Below, in pieces: positions 7,674 through 16,220 of a stretch of 64,000 nt of DNA. Below the pieces are notes generated by a model. It ran no database searches. It had not been told where the DNA came from and saw only the letters and a program-made list of their open reading frames with translations. Source of the DNA: a virus; the IMG/VR virus record IMGVR_UViG_3300027832_000016, positions 1-64,000 of that record, one strand, 5' to 3'. Each line of letters starts with the position of its first letter. Positions within the stretch are counted from its first letter, which is position 1. A program made the translations under genes and the position numbers.

Positions 7674-7709
7674 TATAAACTAGGCACACTACAGACTTTA
7701 AGGAGTAAT

Positions 7710-8039
7710 ATGCCACAGGCGTACAAAGTTCTCGCGCAATCCGCCCCATCTGCAACAACCAGTACTGATTTGCTGACTGTAGGGGGCGGGAAATCAATCG
7801 TATCTTCGACGTTGTCGGTGTGCAACAGAGGTTCAACCTCGGCTACTTACAGGGTGTCTGTACGTCCAGCAGGGGCTTCTTTGGACAACCTGCACTATGT
7901 CATCTACGACGCTGCCATTATGGGCAATGACACGGTTACCTTGTCCCTAGGTGTCACTCTGGCTGCTACGGGTATAGTGTCTATCTACGCATCCAACGGC
8001 AACCTCTCCTTCTCGCTGTTTGGGGTAGAACTTTCGTGA
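7710..8039 (+). CDS. Small beta-rich virion-type protein
   Basis: 109 residues with a good Shine-Dalgarno (AAGGAG) before the ATG. The sequence alternates short hydrophobic strands with Ser/Thr/Gly turns (TLSVCNRGSTSATYRVSVRP) and looks like an immunoglobulin-like beta sandwich. Small proteins of this type accompany fibre genes in many phages. It is coupled to the next gene by a GTGA overlap. Structural role inferred, no specific family named. Confidence 0.6.
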   Translation: MPQAYKVLAQSAPSATTSTDLLTVGGGKSIVSSTLSVCNRGSTSATYRVSVRPAGASLDNLHYVIYDAAIMGNDTVTLSLGVTLAATGIVSIYASNGNLSFSLFGVELS

Positions 8040-8398
8040 TTAGACGCCTTAGCGAAAATAGTTCCTCACGAAACTTAGTGGGCTTTAACTCAACGATTAA
8101 CGCCCAAGTTGGGACCACCTACACCCTTGTCTACAATGACTTGGGAAAGGTTGTTGAGTTAAACAATTCCAGTAGCATAACCGTTACCGTCCCAGCCGAC
8201 ACTACAGGGTCTTTTAACATTGGGGACAGGGTTGATCTCCTTCAAACGGGAACTGGCCAGGTGTCTATTGCTCATGCGGGGGGTGTCACTCTCAATAGTC
8301 ATGACACACAAAGAAAACTTACTGGCATATGGGCTGCGGCTACGTTGATTAAACGCGCTGCTAATAGTTGGGTGCTTGTCGGAAACATAAGCCTCTAG
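8036..8398 (+). CDS. Fibre-associated beta-structured protein
   Basis: 120 residues from a GTG start that overlaps the preceding TGA. It matches a pattern common at the ends of phage fibres: VGTTYTLVYNDLGKVVELNN, then ITVTVPA, IGDRVDLLQTGTGQVSI, GVTLNS, and the end WVLVGNISL. This module usually forms a beta-prism or beta-roll at a fibre tip or as a separate subunit. Here it is encoded as its own small gene between two fibre-type genes. Confidence 0.65.
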   Translation: MIRRLSENSSSRNLVGFNSTINAQVGTTYTLVYNDLGKVVELNNSSSITVTVPADTTGSFNIGDRVDLLQTGTGQVSIAHAGGVTLNSHDTQRKLTGIWAAATLIKRAANSWVLVGNISL

Positions 8399-8401
8399 CC
8401 C

Positions 8402-9601
8402 ATGATTACTGGGGTTATAGACTCAGCAGGTAAAGCAATAAGGTCTGCATTTACCGACGATTTTACTAGGGCGGATAGTTCGGATATAACCACATCTGCT
8501 ATTAGGTGGCAAGAACTTACTGGAGACTGGACAATTTTGTCCAATAGCCTTTCAACAGGTACAGCACCATCGTCTAACCCAATGGCTGTAGTACGAACAA
8601 ACACATATAATGCTGATGTACAAGTTGGGAAGGGTGCGTCTGGTTTTGGATGGGGCGTTGCTTTCTGGGCCCATGACTCTGACAACTGGTATGCCGCCGT
8701 TACAGACATGACATCATCTGTTGGGTATTCCTGTCCAAGCGGTGGAACTCTTAGTGGCACCAACTGTGTGTACCCAAGCACATATGCTGCTACTGCTTCA
8801 ACATCTTATTCTTGCCCAAGCGGAGGAACCAGCGATGGTGCTGGAACTTGCGTTAGAACCTGCTGGAACACCTGTGGTGGTGAGTGTAATGGTTATGCAC
8901 AAGGTGATTGTGGGTGTGCGAACTGTTGGAGGCCTAATGCGCAGGCTTATGTTCTAGGAGGTAGTACTATAACCTGCTACTACAACATATATCGTGGGTG
9001 GTGGGCATTCGACTTCTCTGTGGGTAGTACATGTGACCCTGCGTATGGTGGCCCAGGCGGATTCCTCGGTACATACGGGGTAGAAGGGTATGGTTGTTAC
9101 GCCCTATATCAACCAATTACTAACCAAGACCAGTGCTGTGGGTGGTTACAGGGTCCATGTAACTCGTGGACAGCAACCTACTCTTGCGAGCCCTATGCTT
9201 GCAACTATGGTGCCACTGCCACAGTTGCATACTCTTGCCCAAGTGGTGGGTCAGTTAGTGGGGCGAATTGTGTCTACCCATCTAACTACTCCGCTACATC
9301 AACTACAAATTACAACCATGTAATTACACTGAAGAAGGCAGTGGCTGGAACGGTGTCTACTGTGTCCACCAGCAACACAATTTCTACCACATCATCTTCA
9401 GCAAGGGCTTCTTATGTGCGGGCAATTACCAATGGAACTGGTATCTCTATTACGGCCCCAATGGACAACGCCACTGGTACTATGACAATTAACATTACAG
9501 AAGCAGGGGCTAAACGCGCCAAGAAGCAGGGAGTTGCGCTATCATCAGTTACTGCAACAGCAGCAACAACGGTGGATAACTACTCATACGCACCATATTA
9601 A
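8402..9601 (+). CDS. Cys-rich tail fibre or adhesin with lectin-like N-terminal domain
   Basis: 399 residues. Residues 1-105 resemble a concanavalin/LamG-like domain (DDFTRADSSDITTSAIRWQE, then GWGVAFWAHDSDNWYAAV). Residues 107-300 hold about 20 cysteines with repeats of YSCPSGGxLSGxNCVYPSxYAATAS, together with aromatic and Gly-rich stretches. Residues 305-399 are Thr/Ser-rich and helical-poor. The Cys-rich part is related to that of 1292-1951. The cysteine number suggests a disulphide-stabilised extracellular tip for host binding. It starts 3 bases after the previous stop and is followed by a second MEYT/zinc-knuckle pair. Confidence 0.7.
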   Translation: MITGVIDSAGKAIRSAFTDDFTRADSSDITTSAIRWQELTGDWTILSNSLSTGTAPSSNPMAVVRTNTYNADVQVGKGASGFGWGVAFWAHDSDNWYAAVTDMTSSVGYSCPSGGTLSGTNCVYPSTYAATASTSYSCPSGGTSDGAGTCVRTCWNTCGGECNGYAQGDCGCANCWRPNAQAYVLGGSTITCYYNIYRGWWAFDFSVGSTCDPAYGGPGGFLGTYGVEGYGCYALYQPITNQDQCCGWLQGPCNSWTATYSCEPYACNYGATATVAYSCPSGGSVSGANCVYPSNYSATSTTNYNHVITLKKAVAGTVSTVSTSNTISTTSSSARASYVRAITNGTGISITAPMDNATGTMTINITEAGAKRAKKQGVALSSVTATAATTVDNYSYAPY

Positions 9602-9616
9602 CAACAAGGAGAAATA

Positions 9617-9931
9617 ATGGAATACACGTTAATATCAACATCCAATGGCCCGGTAATAAACATTCCTGGTGGTCATGTGGTGATTGTGGATACACAAGAC
9701 ATGATTGCCTTAGCCGAAGAGGGCGATGACTTCCTAAACCAGATGGAGAAGCACATCGCCACTGAAGCACAGGCGGCAATGACTGCTTTTTTGGAGGGCT
9801 TTTCGGCAAACATGCACATGATGCCTGCAAAGATGTATGCATATGTTAATGCCGCTCAACAGTTCTTACAATTTAGGAACTCCAGTTGGGCGCAATACAT
9901 ACACCAACGGGACAACCAACCCCATGCCTGA
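9617..9931 (+). CDS. MEYT-family small phage protein, copy B
   Basis: 104 residues, paralogue of 2027-2362. Both share STSNGPVIN, QDMIA-AEE, a run of helices with E-F-L-EGFSAN, and YAYVNAAQQFLQF. The leader, Shine-Dalgarno (AAGGAG) and first codons are nearly identical to copy A. The body has diverged, so the duplication is old or under different selection. Function unknown; conserved coupling to a Cys-rich fibre gene suggests fibre assembly or attachment. Confidence 0.75.
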   Translation: MEYTLISTSNGPVINIPGGHVVIVDTQDMIALAEEGDDFLNQMEKHIATEAQAAMTAFLEGFSANMHMMPAKMYAYVNAAQQFLQFRNSSWAQYIHQRDNQPHA

Positions 9932-10082
9932 TTCCGTAAAACTAAACCAAAGCGAGCGTTGGGCCATCTGTCAGGACTGCCCACGTTTCTTTAAGCCGAC
10001 TGGAACGTGCAAAGAATGTGGGTGTTTCATGAGGCTTAAGACACGTATACCGTCGGCAGTGTGCCCAATAGCCAAGTGGTAG
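9924..10082 (+). CDS. Small zinc-knuckle protein, copy B
   Basis: 52 residues, nearly identical from ERW onward to the protein at 2352-2513: CQDCP, CKECGCFMRLKTRIPSA and the end CPIAKW. It overlaps the stop of the MEYT gene by eight bases. The strong conservation of this small protein compared with its MEYT neighbour suggests selection on the zinc site. Function unknown. Confidence 0.75.
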   Translation: MPDSVKLNQSERWAICQDCPRFFKPTGTCKECGCFMRLKTRIPSAVCPIAKW

Positions 10083-10181
10083 ACTCCACTATGAGTTTAA
10101 ACGCCCCACATAGGCCTCTAGGAGCCTCTCAGAGCCCCGCAAATCAAGATATAGTAGTAACCTACCCCTAGGAGCATATTC

Positions 10182-10892
10182 ATGGCTAAATCACGAGGGC
10201 TTGGCTCCGCAGGGCGTGACCGCGTCAAGCACAACCTTGCGGGTGGTGGGGTTGGTGGGGAACTAACTACCCAAACACAGGCCGATAGGGATGCTGGAAA
10301 TGCCCCTCCTGGGGATGGTGGACGTGGTTCTGCCTTTGACGCCTTTGACGCCTGGCATGCTAAAAGCCCACAGTCTGCGCGGGACATTCAAGGGGTAAGG
10401 GATAAGAACCCAGCACACCTTGGTGAAAACACTGCGGGAACTGACAGCACCAGAGTAACTACTGCCCAATACTTCTTTGACGCTGGAAGTGGGATGGGTA
10501 AGATGTATGTCACATTCCGTCGAGCAAGTCATCAATATGTCTACCACAGTGTTCCTGTTTACGCCGCAGTTCACTTTTATGATGCCTTGTCTAAGGGCAA
10601 AACAATTGGTCCTAGAAATGGTTTAGAGAAGTACGGGTACTACAGAGCCAGTGGTAACGAAGGTGGGGTTTACTTCGCGGGCGGAGAAGGTACAGAACTT
10701 GGTAAGAGATTACAAGGTGGAACTGTACTAAATCAGGCTCCGCAACCGTTTGGTCCTAGTGGGGTAGATGATATGACAGATAAGAATATGCCTTCTACTG
10801 GCCGCAAAAAGTCTAACCTTGATCCATACACTGGTGGGGCTATCCCACCACGCTCACGACCTGGACTGGGACGTAAACCTACGTTTGAGTAA
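10182..10892 (+). CDS. KTSC-like domain protein
   Basis: 236 residues behind a good Shine-Dalgarno (AGGAG). The N-terminal 70 residues are Gly/Ala/Asp-rich and disordered. Residues about 105-150 match the KTSC pattern: a strand MYVTFRR, Y-V-Y-HSVP, a helix, then LSKGKTIG and the closing YGYYR. KTSC domains are small RNA/protein-associated modules of poorly known function found in phage and bacterial proteins. The C-terminus is again Pro/Gly-rich. It precedes the packaging genes and may be a minor virion or host-takeover protein. Confidence 0.55.
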   Translation: MAKSRGLGSAGRDRVKHNLAGGGVGGELTTQTQADRDAGNAPPGDGGRGSAFDAFDAWHAKSPQSARDIQGVRDKNPAHLGENTAGTDSTRVTTAQYFFDAGSGMGKMYVTFRRASHQYVYHSVPVYAAVHFYDALSKGKTIGPRNGLEKYGYYRASGNEGGVYFAGGEGTELGKRLQGGTVLNQAPQPFGPSGVDDMTDKNMPSTGRKKSNLDPYTGGAIPPRSRPGLGRKPTFE

Positions 10893-10909
10893 CGTTGTAG
10901 TATACGCAC

Positions 10910-11185
10910 ATGGGCTTGAACATTGTGTACGGGTTCTACAAGTTTTATTGGATTGTTAGGGATACTGCTAAACCAACAACACCTAGGGTATGTATTGGGT
11001 GGGTGCATGAGTTGGGGGGCTATTGGCGGAAGGGAAAGGGCCCCCAAATTAAACTTAGTAGATATATCCTTCAGTTTGGTGTATGCTCAAAAACAACTGT
11101 GGCAAGCGAGGATGATGGATATCTGGCAGCAGTTGAGGGTAGAGTGATGGACACAACAACAAGGGAAATTTCAGCGTGGCACTAG
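10910..11185 (+). CDS. Small hypothetical protein
   Basis: 91 residues starting MGLNIVYGFYKF. It has basic and aromatic segments (GGYWRKGKGPQIKLSRYI) and two cysteines. An overlapping frame from a TTG at 10923 is also open for 74 codons. I prefer this one because it has an ATG, fuller length and more soluble-protein-like composition. There is no clear Shine-Dalgarno. Function unknown. Confidence 0.45.
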   Translation: MGLNIVYGFYKFYWIVRDTAKPTTPRVCIGWVHELGGYWRKGKGPQIKLSRYILQFGVCSKTTVASEDDGYLAAVEGRVMDTTTREISAWH

Positions 11186-11198
11186 ACGAGGAGACAAA

Positions 11199-11441
11199 TT
11201 GAAGTTATTCAAGAAAGACACTACAGAAACTCTTACTGGTTTGCCTAAGAGTAGGGCACAGCAGAGGGCAGCAAAATTAGACAATTCATCCTTGTGTGTG
11301 TGGATGGATAACACTATAATGCAACTAGGAACAACCTTTGACTCTTGGAGATACCATGATGCTCCATCAAGTGAGGTTGCAGACTGCATAGAAGCATTAG
11401 CCGTAATATGGGAAGAACTAGACAAAAGGAAGACAACATGA
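11199..11441 (+). CDS. Small hypothetical protein (TTG start)
   Basis: 80 residues. The TTG is favoured by a GAGGAG Shine-Dalgarno just upstream; no ATG is available. Acidic and helical, with the motif LPKSRAQQRAAKLD and a C-terminal helix (VADCIEALAVIWEELDKRK). It overlaps the next gene by ATGA. Its place between the KTSC gene and terminase would suit a small terminase or packaging accessory, but no DNA-binding motif is obvious. Confidence 0.55.
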   Translation: MKLFKKDTTETLTGLPKSRAQQRAAKLDNSSLCVWMDNTIMQLGTTFDSWRYHDAPSSEVADCIEALAVIWEELDKRKTT

Positions 11442-11680
11442 ACGAAATGCGCTCAAAAGAAGAACTTAAGATGGATGCCACTATTGACTTCATGCGCCTT
11501 CTAGCATTCAGAATTGGGGCTTACCCAAAGCATAAGTTGCTTACCAGAATTGAGTATAAGTTAGTCGCGGACACAAATGATCTGGCTGACTTTCTCTACT
11601 GTGTAGAAAAGTTATTAGACGAACTTACTGCTCTAGCCCCACCACCAAAAGTGAACCCAGACCAGTTAACACTGTTTTAA
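11438..11680 (+). CDS. Small helical protein upstream of terminase
   Basis: 80 residues, start at the ATG overlapping the previous stop. Almost entirely helical (FMRLLAFRIGAYPKHKLLTR, then DLADFLYCVEKLLDELTAL) with a short Pro tail. It lies 20 bases before the large terminase, so it is a positional candidate for a small terminase subunit, although it is shorter than usual and has no clear helix-turn-helix. Confidence 0.5.
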   Translation: MNEMRSKEELKMDATIDFMRLLAFRIGAYPKHKLLTRIEYKLVADTNDLADFLYCVEKLLDELTALAPPPKVNPDQLTLF

Positions 11681-11700
11681 TATCAGTGTAGTCTTAGGGT

Positions 11701-13266
11701 ATGGACTCCGAACTACTAGACGACGAACAAGAACTGCTTCCCGAAGAGTTTGGGGAAGAACTTGACGAGACTTCTGCGGAGTTTGTAGACCAGTTAGTCA
11801 CTAAACTAGTCCTGTTTACCGAGCAGTTCTGTAATGTAGAGTTTTTCCCCTACCAAGTACCTATTGCCTATCGAACCATTGAGTCAATAGTCCTAGGAGA
11901 CGGTGAAGAGATTACCTTGATTGCTACTCGTCAAAGTGGCAAATCCGAAGTTCTATCCAATGTGCTCGCGGCAATGATGGTTATCTTGCCAAAACTTGCG
12001 AAGGTTTACCCAACATGGTTAAGCAAGTTTGATAAGGGGTTTTGGTGTGGTGTATTTGCGCCAACTGAAGACCAAGCGGACACGGTGTTTAGCAGGATAG
12101 TAAATCGCCTTACAAGTGACCACGCTTTAGACTTCCTACTTGACCCTGAGATTGATGACAAGGCCATCTCTGGTGGTACTCGGGGTAAGGGAAAGATAAT
12201 CTCTCTTAAGAAGTCTGGGTCTCTCTGCCGTATGCAGACTTGTAACCCTAAGGCCAAAATTGAGTCTAAGACTTACCACTTCGTGCTGATTGACGAAGCA
12301 CAGGAGGCCGATGAGTTTGTCATTACTAAGTCTATTAAGCCCATGCTGGCGTTTAATAACGGAACCATCATGCTCACAGGAACTGCCAGTAGGTACAAAT
12401 CTTACTTCTATAAAATGATCCAGTACAACAAGAGGCGGATTAACCAGGGGCGTAGGAACATACGGGATTGCCATTTCGAGTATGACTACAAAGTTGCATC
12501 AAAGTACAATACTAACTATGGAAAATTCATCTCTAAAGAGAAACTCAGAATCGGAGAGGATTCAGACGAGTTTCAAATGTCCTATTGCAACCGATGGATG
12601 TTGGAAAAAGGAATGTTTGTTACCGAGGAACGCATGGAACGGATCTATGACTCCTCCATGCCTATCGTTAAGCAGTGGTGGAGAACACCTGTCGTTGTGG
12701 GAATTGACGTTGCGAGGTCCAACGACAGCACAGTTGTAACCGTTGTCTGGGTGGATTGGGATCATGCTGACCCCTTTGGGTTTTACGAGCACCGAATCCT
12801 TAACTGGTTGGAGATAAACAACGAGGAGTGGGAAAACCAATACTTTGAGATTATTGACTTTCTAAAGAACTATGACGTGTTTAGAATTGCCGTGGATGCT
12901 CAAGGCGTTGGTGGGGCTGTGGCGGAGCGCCTAAAGATATTGTTGCCAGACATCGAAGTGTTCCCAATGAACTCAGACTCAAAGAACCAAAACGAGCGCT
13001 GGGTGCACTTAACTGAGTTAATCCAAAGGGAGCAATTAGTGATCCCTGGGCATTCTAAGGCCCGCCGAACACGTAACTGGAAGCGGTTTAACCAGCAAAT
13101 GAACGACTTGGAGAAGGTGTATCGTGGCCCATACCTTCTGGCTGAGGCCCCAAATGAGAAGGGGGCATTTGATGACTACCCAGATTCCCTTGCCTTGGCA
13201 TGTGCCATGACAGTTCATGATACTATGCCTACGGTACAAGTTGGCGAGAACCCCTTCTTCAATTAG
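11701..13266 (+). CDS. terL: Terminase large subunit (packaging ATPase-nuclease)
   Basis: 521 residues, normal for a T4-type large terminase. Residues 75-82 ATRQSGKS are the Walker A motif, and 195-200 VLIDEA the Walker B with catalytic Glu199. TGTAS is the coupling motif. The C-terminal RNase H-like nuclease has acidic residues at Asp336 (GIDVARS), Asp399 (AVDAQG) and Asp491-495 (FDDYPDS). The protein pumps DNA into the prohead and cuts the concatemer. The first 30 residues are very acidic. No Shine-Dalgarno is obvious; the gene follows the 11438 gene by 20 bases. Confidence 0.95.
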   Translation: MDSELLDDEQELLPEEFGEELDETSAEFVDQLVTKLVLFTEQFCNVEFFPYQVPIAYRTIESIVLGDGEEITLIATRQSGKSEVLSNVLAAMMVILPKLAKVYPTWLSKFDKGFWCGVFAPTEDQADTVFSRIVNRLTSDHALDFLLDPEIDDKAISGGTRGKGKIISLKKSGSLCRMQTCNPKAKIESKTYHFVLIDEAQEADEFVITKSIKPMLAFNNGTIMLTGTASRYKSYFYKMIQYNKRRINQGRRNIRDCHFEYDYKVASKYNTNYGKFISKEKLRIGEDSDEFQMSYCNRWMLEKGMFVTEERMERIYDSSMPIVKQWWRTPVVVGIDVARSNDSTVVTVVWVDWDHADPFGFYEHRILNWLEINNEEWENQYFEIIDFLKNYDVFRIAVDAQGVGGAVAERLKILLPDIEVFPMNSDSKNQNERWVHLTELIQREQLVIPGHSKARRTRNWKRFNQQMNDLEKVYRGPYLLAEAPNEKGAFDDYPDSLALACAMTVHDTMPTVQVGENPFFN

Positions 13267-13306
13267 TGATATTCTTAAAGAAACCCTTATCTATGAGGAG
13301 TAATTC

Positions 13307-13708
13307 ATGACAGTAGCACCAGCACCACAGTTCCCAGAGCGGGACGCGAACATCTTCGAGCGCAATATGGCTCCGAGCATCCCTGGAAACAAAGGACCTC
13401 TTCGTTTTGAAGAGGGAGTGGCCACCGATACTGATGTCCCTAATGACTTTGCTAAGGGTGCCTACTCGGATACTGCCCCCTCGTCAATGCGGATGAACCA
13501 TAACAACCCAGAGATGTTCTACAAGCATGCCGCCGACACAATGCGCGAACGCGCCCATGTCGGTTCTGCTTCGTGGATTGAAGCCCCATCGGTGCTCTCA
13601 GAGTTTGTTGAGGGTGCAATTGCAGGTGATGACATGCCGAAGTGGGAGTATTCCTACAACGACGGTGGTCACATGAACCGTCCAAACGCAACAGTCGTCT
13701 ACGACTAA
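13307..13708 (+). CDS. Hypothetical protein after terminase
   Basis: 133 residues behind an AGGAG Shine-Dalgarno. Rich in Pro, Asn, Asp and Ala with few long hydrophobic runs, including MRMNHNNPEMFYKHAADTM. It looks extended or partly disordered and may be a small virion protein. Unknown function. Confidence 0.6.
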   Translation: MTVAPAPQFPERDANIFERNMAPSIPGNKGPLRFEEGVATDTDVPNDFAKGAYSDTAPSSMRMNHNNPEMFYKHAADTMRERAHVGSASWIEAPSVLSEFVEGAIAGDDMPKWEYSYNDGGHMNRPNATVVYD

Positions 13709-13710
13709 AC

Positions 13711-14250
13711 ATGTCCGAGGACACTGGCGACAGTGCTTCTTCTGACGGGAACAGCAGCGAAGTAGACCCAACACCACTGCTGAACTCATCAGTGGGGGGA
13801 CAGACCTACGCACCAACGACGGATGCGGAGATTGCCCAACAGGGAATGCTTCCTGCGAACCTATATGAGAGTAGGGCGGGAATCTTCTTGTCAGCAGTTA
13901 TGACTACGCCCCCTCCGTATGCTAGAGAGAGCCGACATCCCTTTGTGCTTACCTCATATCTTAAATCCACTACGGGTGCTTCGGTGTACCAACCAACTGG
14001 TTATGCAGTAAACAAGGCGTTGTCTGGGAACGAACAACTTAGCCAGGAGCAGTTTATTGCGGACAACACCACACCTATTGGTGGGGATCCTGTTGATGAT
14101 TCTTTCTCGAAGCAAGGGCCCGCTGTGGACAGTAACCCTAGGGATGTCGCCCGCCCAGATCAGGCAGGCAGGCTTACAAAGGAAACAGATCTACGTCGTA
14201 GGGCAATACACGTATCCAAGGGTCGTATAGACCAATATGATTACCAGTAG
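13711..14250 (+). CDS. Hypothetical, partly disordered protein
   Basis: 179 residues from the ATG two bases after the previous stop (MSEDTGDSASSDGN). The N-terminus is Ser/Asp-rich. A central segment (LYESRAGIFLSAVMTTPPPY) may fold. The C-terminus is charged and ends in QYDYQ. An upstream in-frame start at 13642 would overlap the preceding gene and adds a basic tail unlike the rest, so I left it out. Function unknown. Confidence 0.6.
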   Translation: MSEDTGDSASSDGNSSEVDPTPLLNSSVGGQTYAPTTDAEIAQQGMLPANLYESRAGIFLSAVMTTPPPYARESRHPFVLTSYLKSTTGASVYQPTGYAVNKALSGNEQLSQEQFIADNTTPIGGDPVDDSFSKQGPAVDSNPRDVARPDQAGRLTKETDLRRRAIHVSKGRIDQYDYQ

Positions 14251-14262
14251 GATGTAGACCTA

Positions 14263-15369
14263 ATGGCTAAGAAAACGTTGGTCGAGGACAACTTAGCGCA
14301 AGTGTCCGTTCGGGATATAGAGAAGGTGAACCTTCCTAAGGCACAAGCACTCTTTAGTGATGTTTCTAGGAACACGGCTCACCCTCAGGGGCGAAGATAC
14401 CCCATTACCAGCAAAACTCGTCCAGGGGAAGTAATGATGGGGTCGGATGACCCAAGTTTCTTGTCATCTAGTGTTAAGTTTGACAAAGGCATCAATAGTG
14501 CAGATCCTGTAGTGAGTAGGGTTAGGCAGAAGGGCATGTATGCAATGCCCGCTGGTAATTTTGAAAGTGCGGATTGCTGCAAAGACAAGACTGCTGGGTG
14601 TGCAGCGGCGTGTTTAAACACCACAGGGCGTCTTGGGCTCCACACGGCTACCCAGTTAGCACGAACTAAAATGCTTTCTGAACACCCCGCTGAGTCTTTG
14701 GCCCTTCTTGCTCACGAGGCCCATAACCACTTTGAGAACACTATAAGACAGGGATTCCTACCAGCATTACGTCTTGATGGCACATCAGAGTTGCACATTG
14801 ACGAGATGGACGCTGGAGACTACATCTTTGGTGGACAAGGTGGTGAGTACCAAAAAACAAGGACTGAACGAGGTCCTCTAAGAGGACTACCACAGGCTGT
14901 GGGTAGTGAGTACGGGAAGCGTCATGCTAAGGGTGCTCTTTCTGGGCCTACCCCTAGATCAAGGCAGTCTAATGTTACTAGGGTTGCTAGTTGGAGTGAG
15001 GGCTTAACAAAGGATCGTGCAGTGGAGATAACAAGCGAAGGCTTGGACATCGCAACCCCAGTGACCAACTTTGGGTCATCTATTGACAGTTTAGGGAAAA
15101 AACCACTCCCATCGCACATTGAGATGCAGTTTTCTAGGGGTGGTAGCGGACTAATCTTGCCAGCAGTTAACTATGATGAGCATGATGCTGTTGGGGTAAG
15201 AAGGCAGACCGGGGCGATGGGTGTACTTCGCGCTAAATCTCCTGGTTTTGGAGCAGTGGGTGCGGGGGCTCCTGGTAGGAAAGATTCTTTCTTGAGGGAA
15301 CACCCAGCAGTTCCTGTAAAACTTTCAGCATCAAGACATGTAAGCAGACAGCAAGTAGGAGAACAATGA
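14263..15369 (+). CDS. GP88-like phage protein
   Basis: 368 residues. Residues about 100-175 fit the GP88 family known from actinobacteriophages. They hold a cysteine cluster (ADCCKDKTAGCAAACLN-TGR), a helix with ARTKML, then FLPALRLDGTSELH. The family has no established activity; the cysteine spacing suggests a bound metal. The second half is Gly/Ser-rich and likely extended. It ends in a four-base overlap with the holin-like gene, so it is part of the late operon. Confidence 0.65.
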   Translation: MAKKTLVEDNLAQVSVRDIEKVNLPKAQALFSDVSRNTAHPQGRRYPITSKTRPGEVMMGSDDPSFLSSSVKFDKGINSADPVVSRVRQKGMYAMPAGNFESADCCKDKTAGCAAACLNTTGRLGLHTATQLARTKMLSEHPAESLALLAHEAHNHFENTIRQGFLPALRLDGTSELHIDEMDAGDYIFGGQGGEYQKTRTERGPLRGLPQAVGSEYGKRHAKGALSGPTPRSRQSNVTRVASWSEGLTKDRAVEITSEGLDIATPVTNFGSSIDSLGKKPLPSHIEMQFSRGGSGLILPAVNYDEHDAVGVRRQTGAMGVLRAKSPGFGAVGAGAPGRKDSFLREHPAVPVKLSASRHVSRQQVGEQ

Positions 15370-15614
15370 GTCCTGAAACTGCCACCATTCTCGCCGCCGT
15401 CGCCGCACCAGTACTGGGTGGTCTTGGGTGGCTTGCCGTTAATTTGCGTATGGAGTGGAAAGTGTTCAGAAATGAGAACCACGAAGACCATGGTCGTGTT
15501 GTGGCTGCGCTTGATGAAAACAATGCTGAGATTAAGCGAACTAATGTTGAAATTACTAAACTAGGTGATAGATTAAATGGCCATATAGATTGGCATGTTA
15601 AAGGAAAGAAGTAA
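15366..15614 (+). CDS. Holin-like small membrane protein
   Basis: 82 residues. An N-terminal hydrophobic helix (ATILAAVAAPVLGGLGWLAV) is followed by a charged coiled coil (VAALDENNAEIKRTNVEITK) and a basic tail. This layout is common in phage holins and holin partners. It immediately precedes the endolysin gene (3-base gap), which supports a lysis role. Pore formation itself cannot be shown from sequence. Confidence 0.6.
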   Translation: MSPETATILAAVAAPVLGGLGWLAVNLRMEWKVFRNENHEDHGRVVAALDENNAEIKRTNVEITKLGDRLNGHIDWHVKGKK

Positions 15615-15617
15615 ATT

Positions 15618-16220
15618 ATGCCAAAAGTTGTAGCCAAGAAACCAGTAGCCAAGAAACCAGTAGCCAAGAAACCAGTAGCCAGAAAAGTTGCTTGGGATTA
15701 CATAGTTCCTGTTAAACTGCCTGCTGACCTTAAAGGAGTTACCCCTGGAAAACTGCCCGAACACCTACTCGTCCCCGCTGTTGGTGGAGGAAAACTACAC
15801 CACATCGCCGCAATCGCATGGGCAGCAATGGTTGCCAAAGCCAAAACAGATGGAATCATACTCAAACCCACGTCATCTGGCGACTGCTATCGCAGTTACG
15901 CATCACAACTGGCGGGCTTCAAACAGCGCTACCAACTGGCACCGATTGCAGGCACAAGCACTAAATCGTTTGAAGGAAGCACCTGGTATCTAAAAAAAGG
16001 CATGGCAATGCTTGCCACACCAGGACGGAGTCAACATAACCTTGGTATTGCTGTTGATGTTCATTCCGCTTCGGAACCCAAGAGGCTTGCTTGGTTAGTT
16101 GCCAACGTTAAAACATTTGGCTTTTCATGGGAGGTTGTCCCTTCTGAGCCGTGGCATCTACGCTATGTTTGTGGGGACAGTCTGCCTCCAGCAGTTGCTG
16201 CGTTCAAAGGCCAAGGTTAG
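15618..16220 (+). CDS. Endolysin: M15 D,D-carboxypeptidase-type peptidase
   Basis: 200 residues. The M15 (VanY-like) zinc site is intact: His140 and Asp147 in SQHNLGIAVD, and His180 in EPWHLRY; SxxD-like sequence SSGDCYRSY precedes it. Such enzymes cleave peptide cross-links in peptidoglycan. The N-terminus carries a basic AKKPV repeat in place of a known wall-binding domain, and no signal peptide is visible. It therefore probably relies on a holin. A second M15 domain occurs in the tape measure protein. Confidence 0.85.
   Translation: MPKVVAKKPVAKKPVAKKPVARKVAWDYIVPVKLPADLKGVTPGKLPEHLLVPAVGGGKLHHIAAIAWAAMVAKAKTDGIILKPTSSGDCYRSYASQLAGFKQRYQLAPIAGTSTKSFEGSTWYLKKGMAMLATPGRSQHNLGIAVDVHSASEPKRLAWLVANVKTFGFSWEVVPSEPWHLRYVCGDSLPPAVAAFKGQG
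15631..15681 (+). repeat. 15-base tandem repeat encoding KKPVA
   Basis: Three exact copies of GTAGCCAAGAAACCA plus a partial fourth. They encode the basic N-terminal arm of the endolysin. Such exact repeats readily change copy number. Confidence 0.85.

Noticed and set aside
1292-9601. Diversity-generating retroelement acting on the Cys-rich fibres
   Set aside because: No reverse transcriptase, template repeat or A-specific variation pattern was found in the window.
10923-11147. A 74-codon frame from TTG overlapping the 10910 gene
   Set aside because: TTG start without a Shine-Dalgarno and with a less plausible composition. It cannot be excluded fully.
15631-15681. Repeat array considered as a CRISPR
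   Set aside because: The units are contiguous 15-base codon repeats inside a gene, with no spacers.
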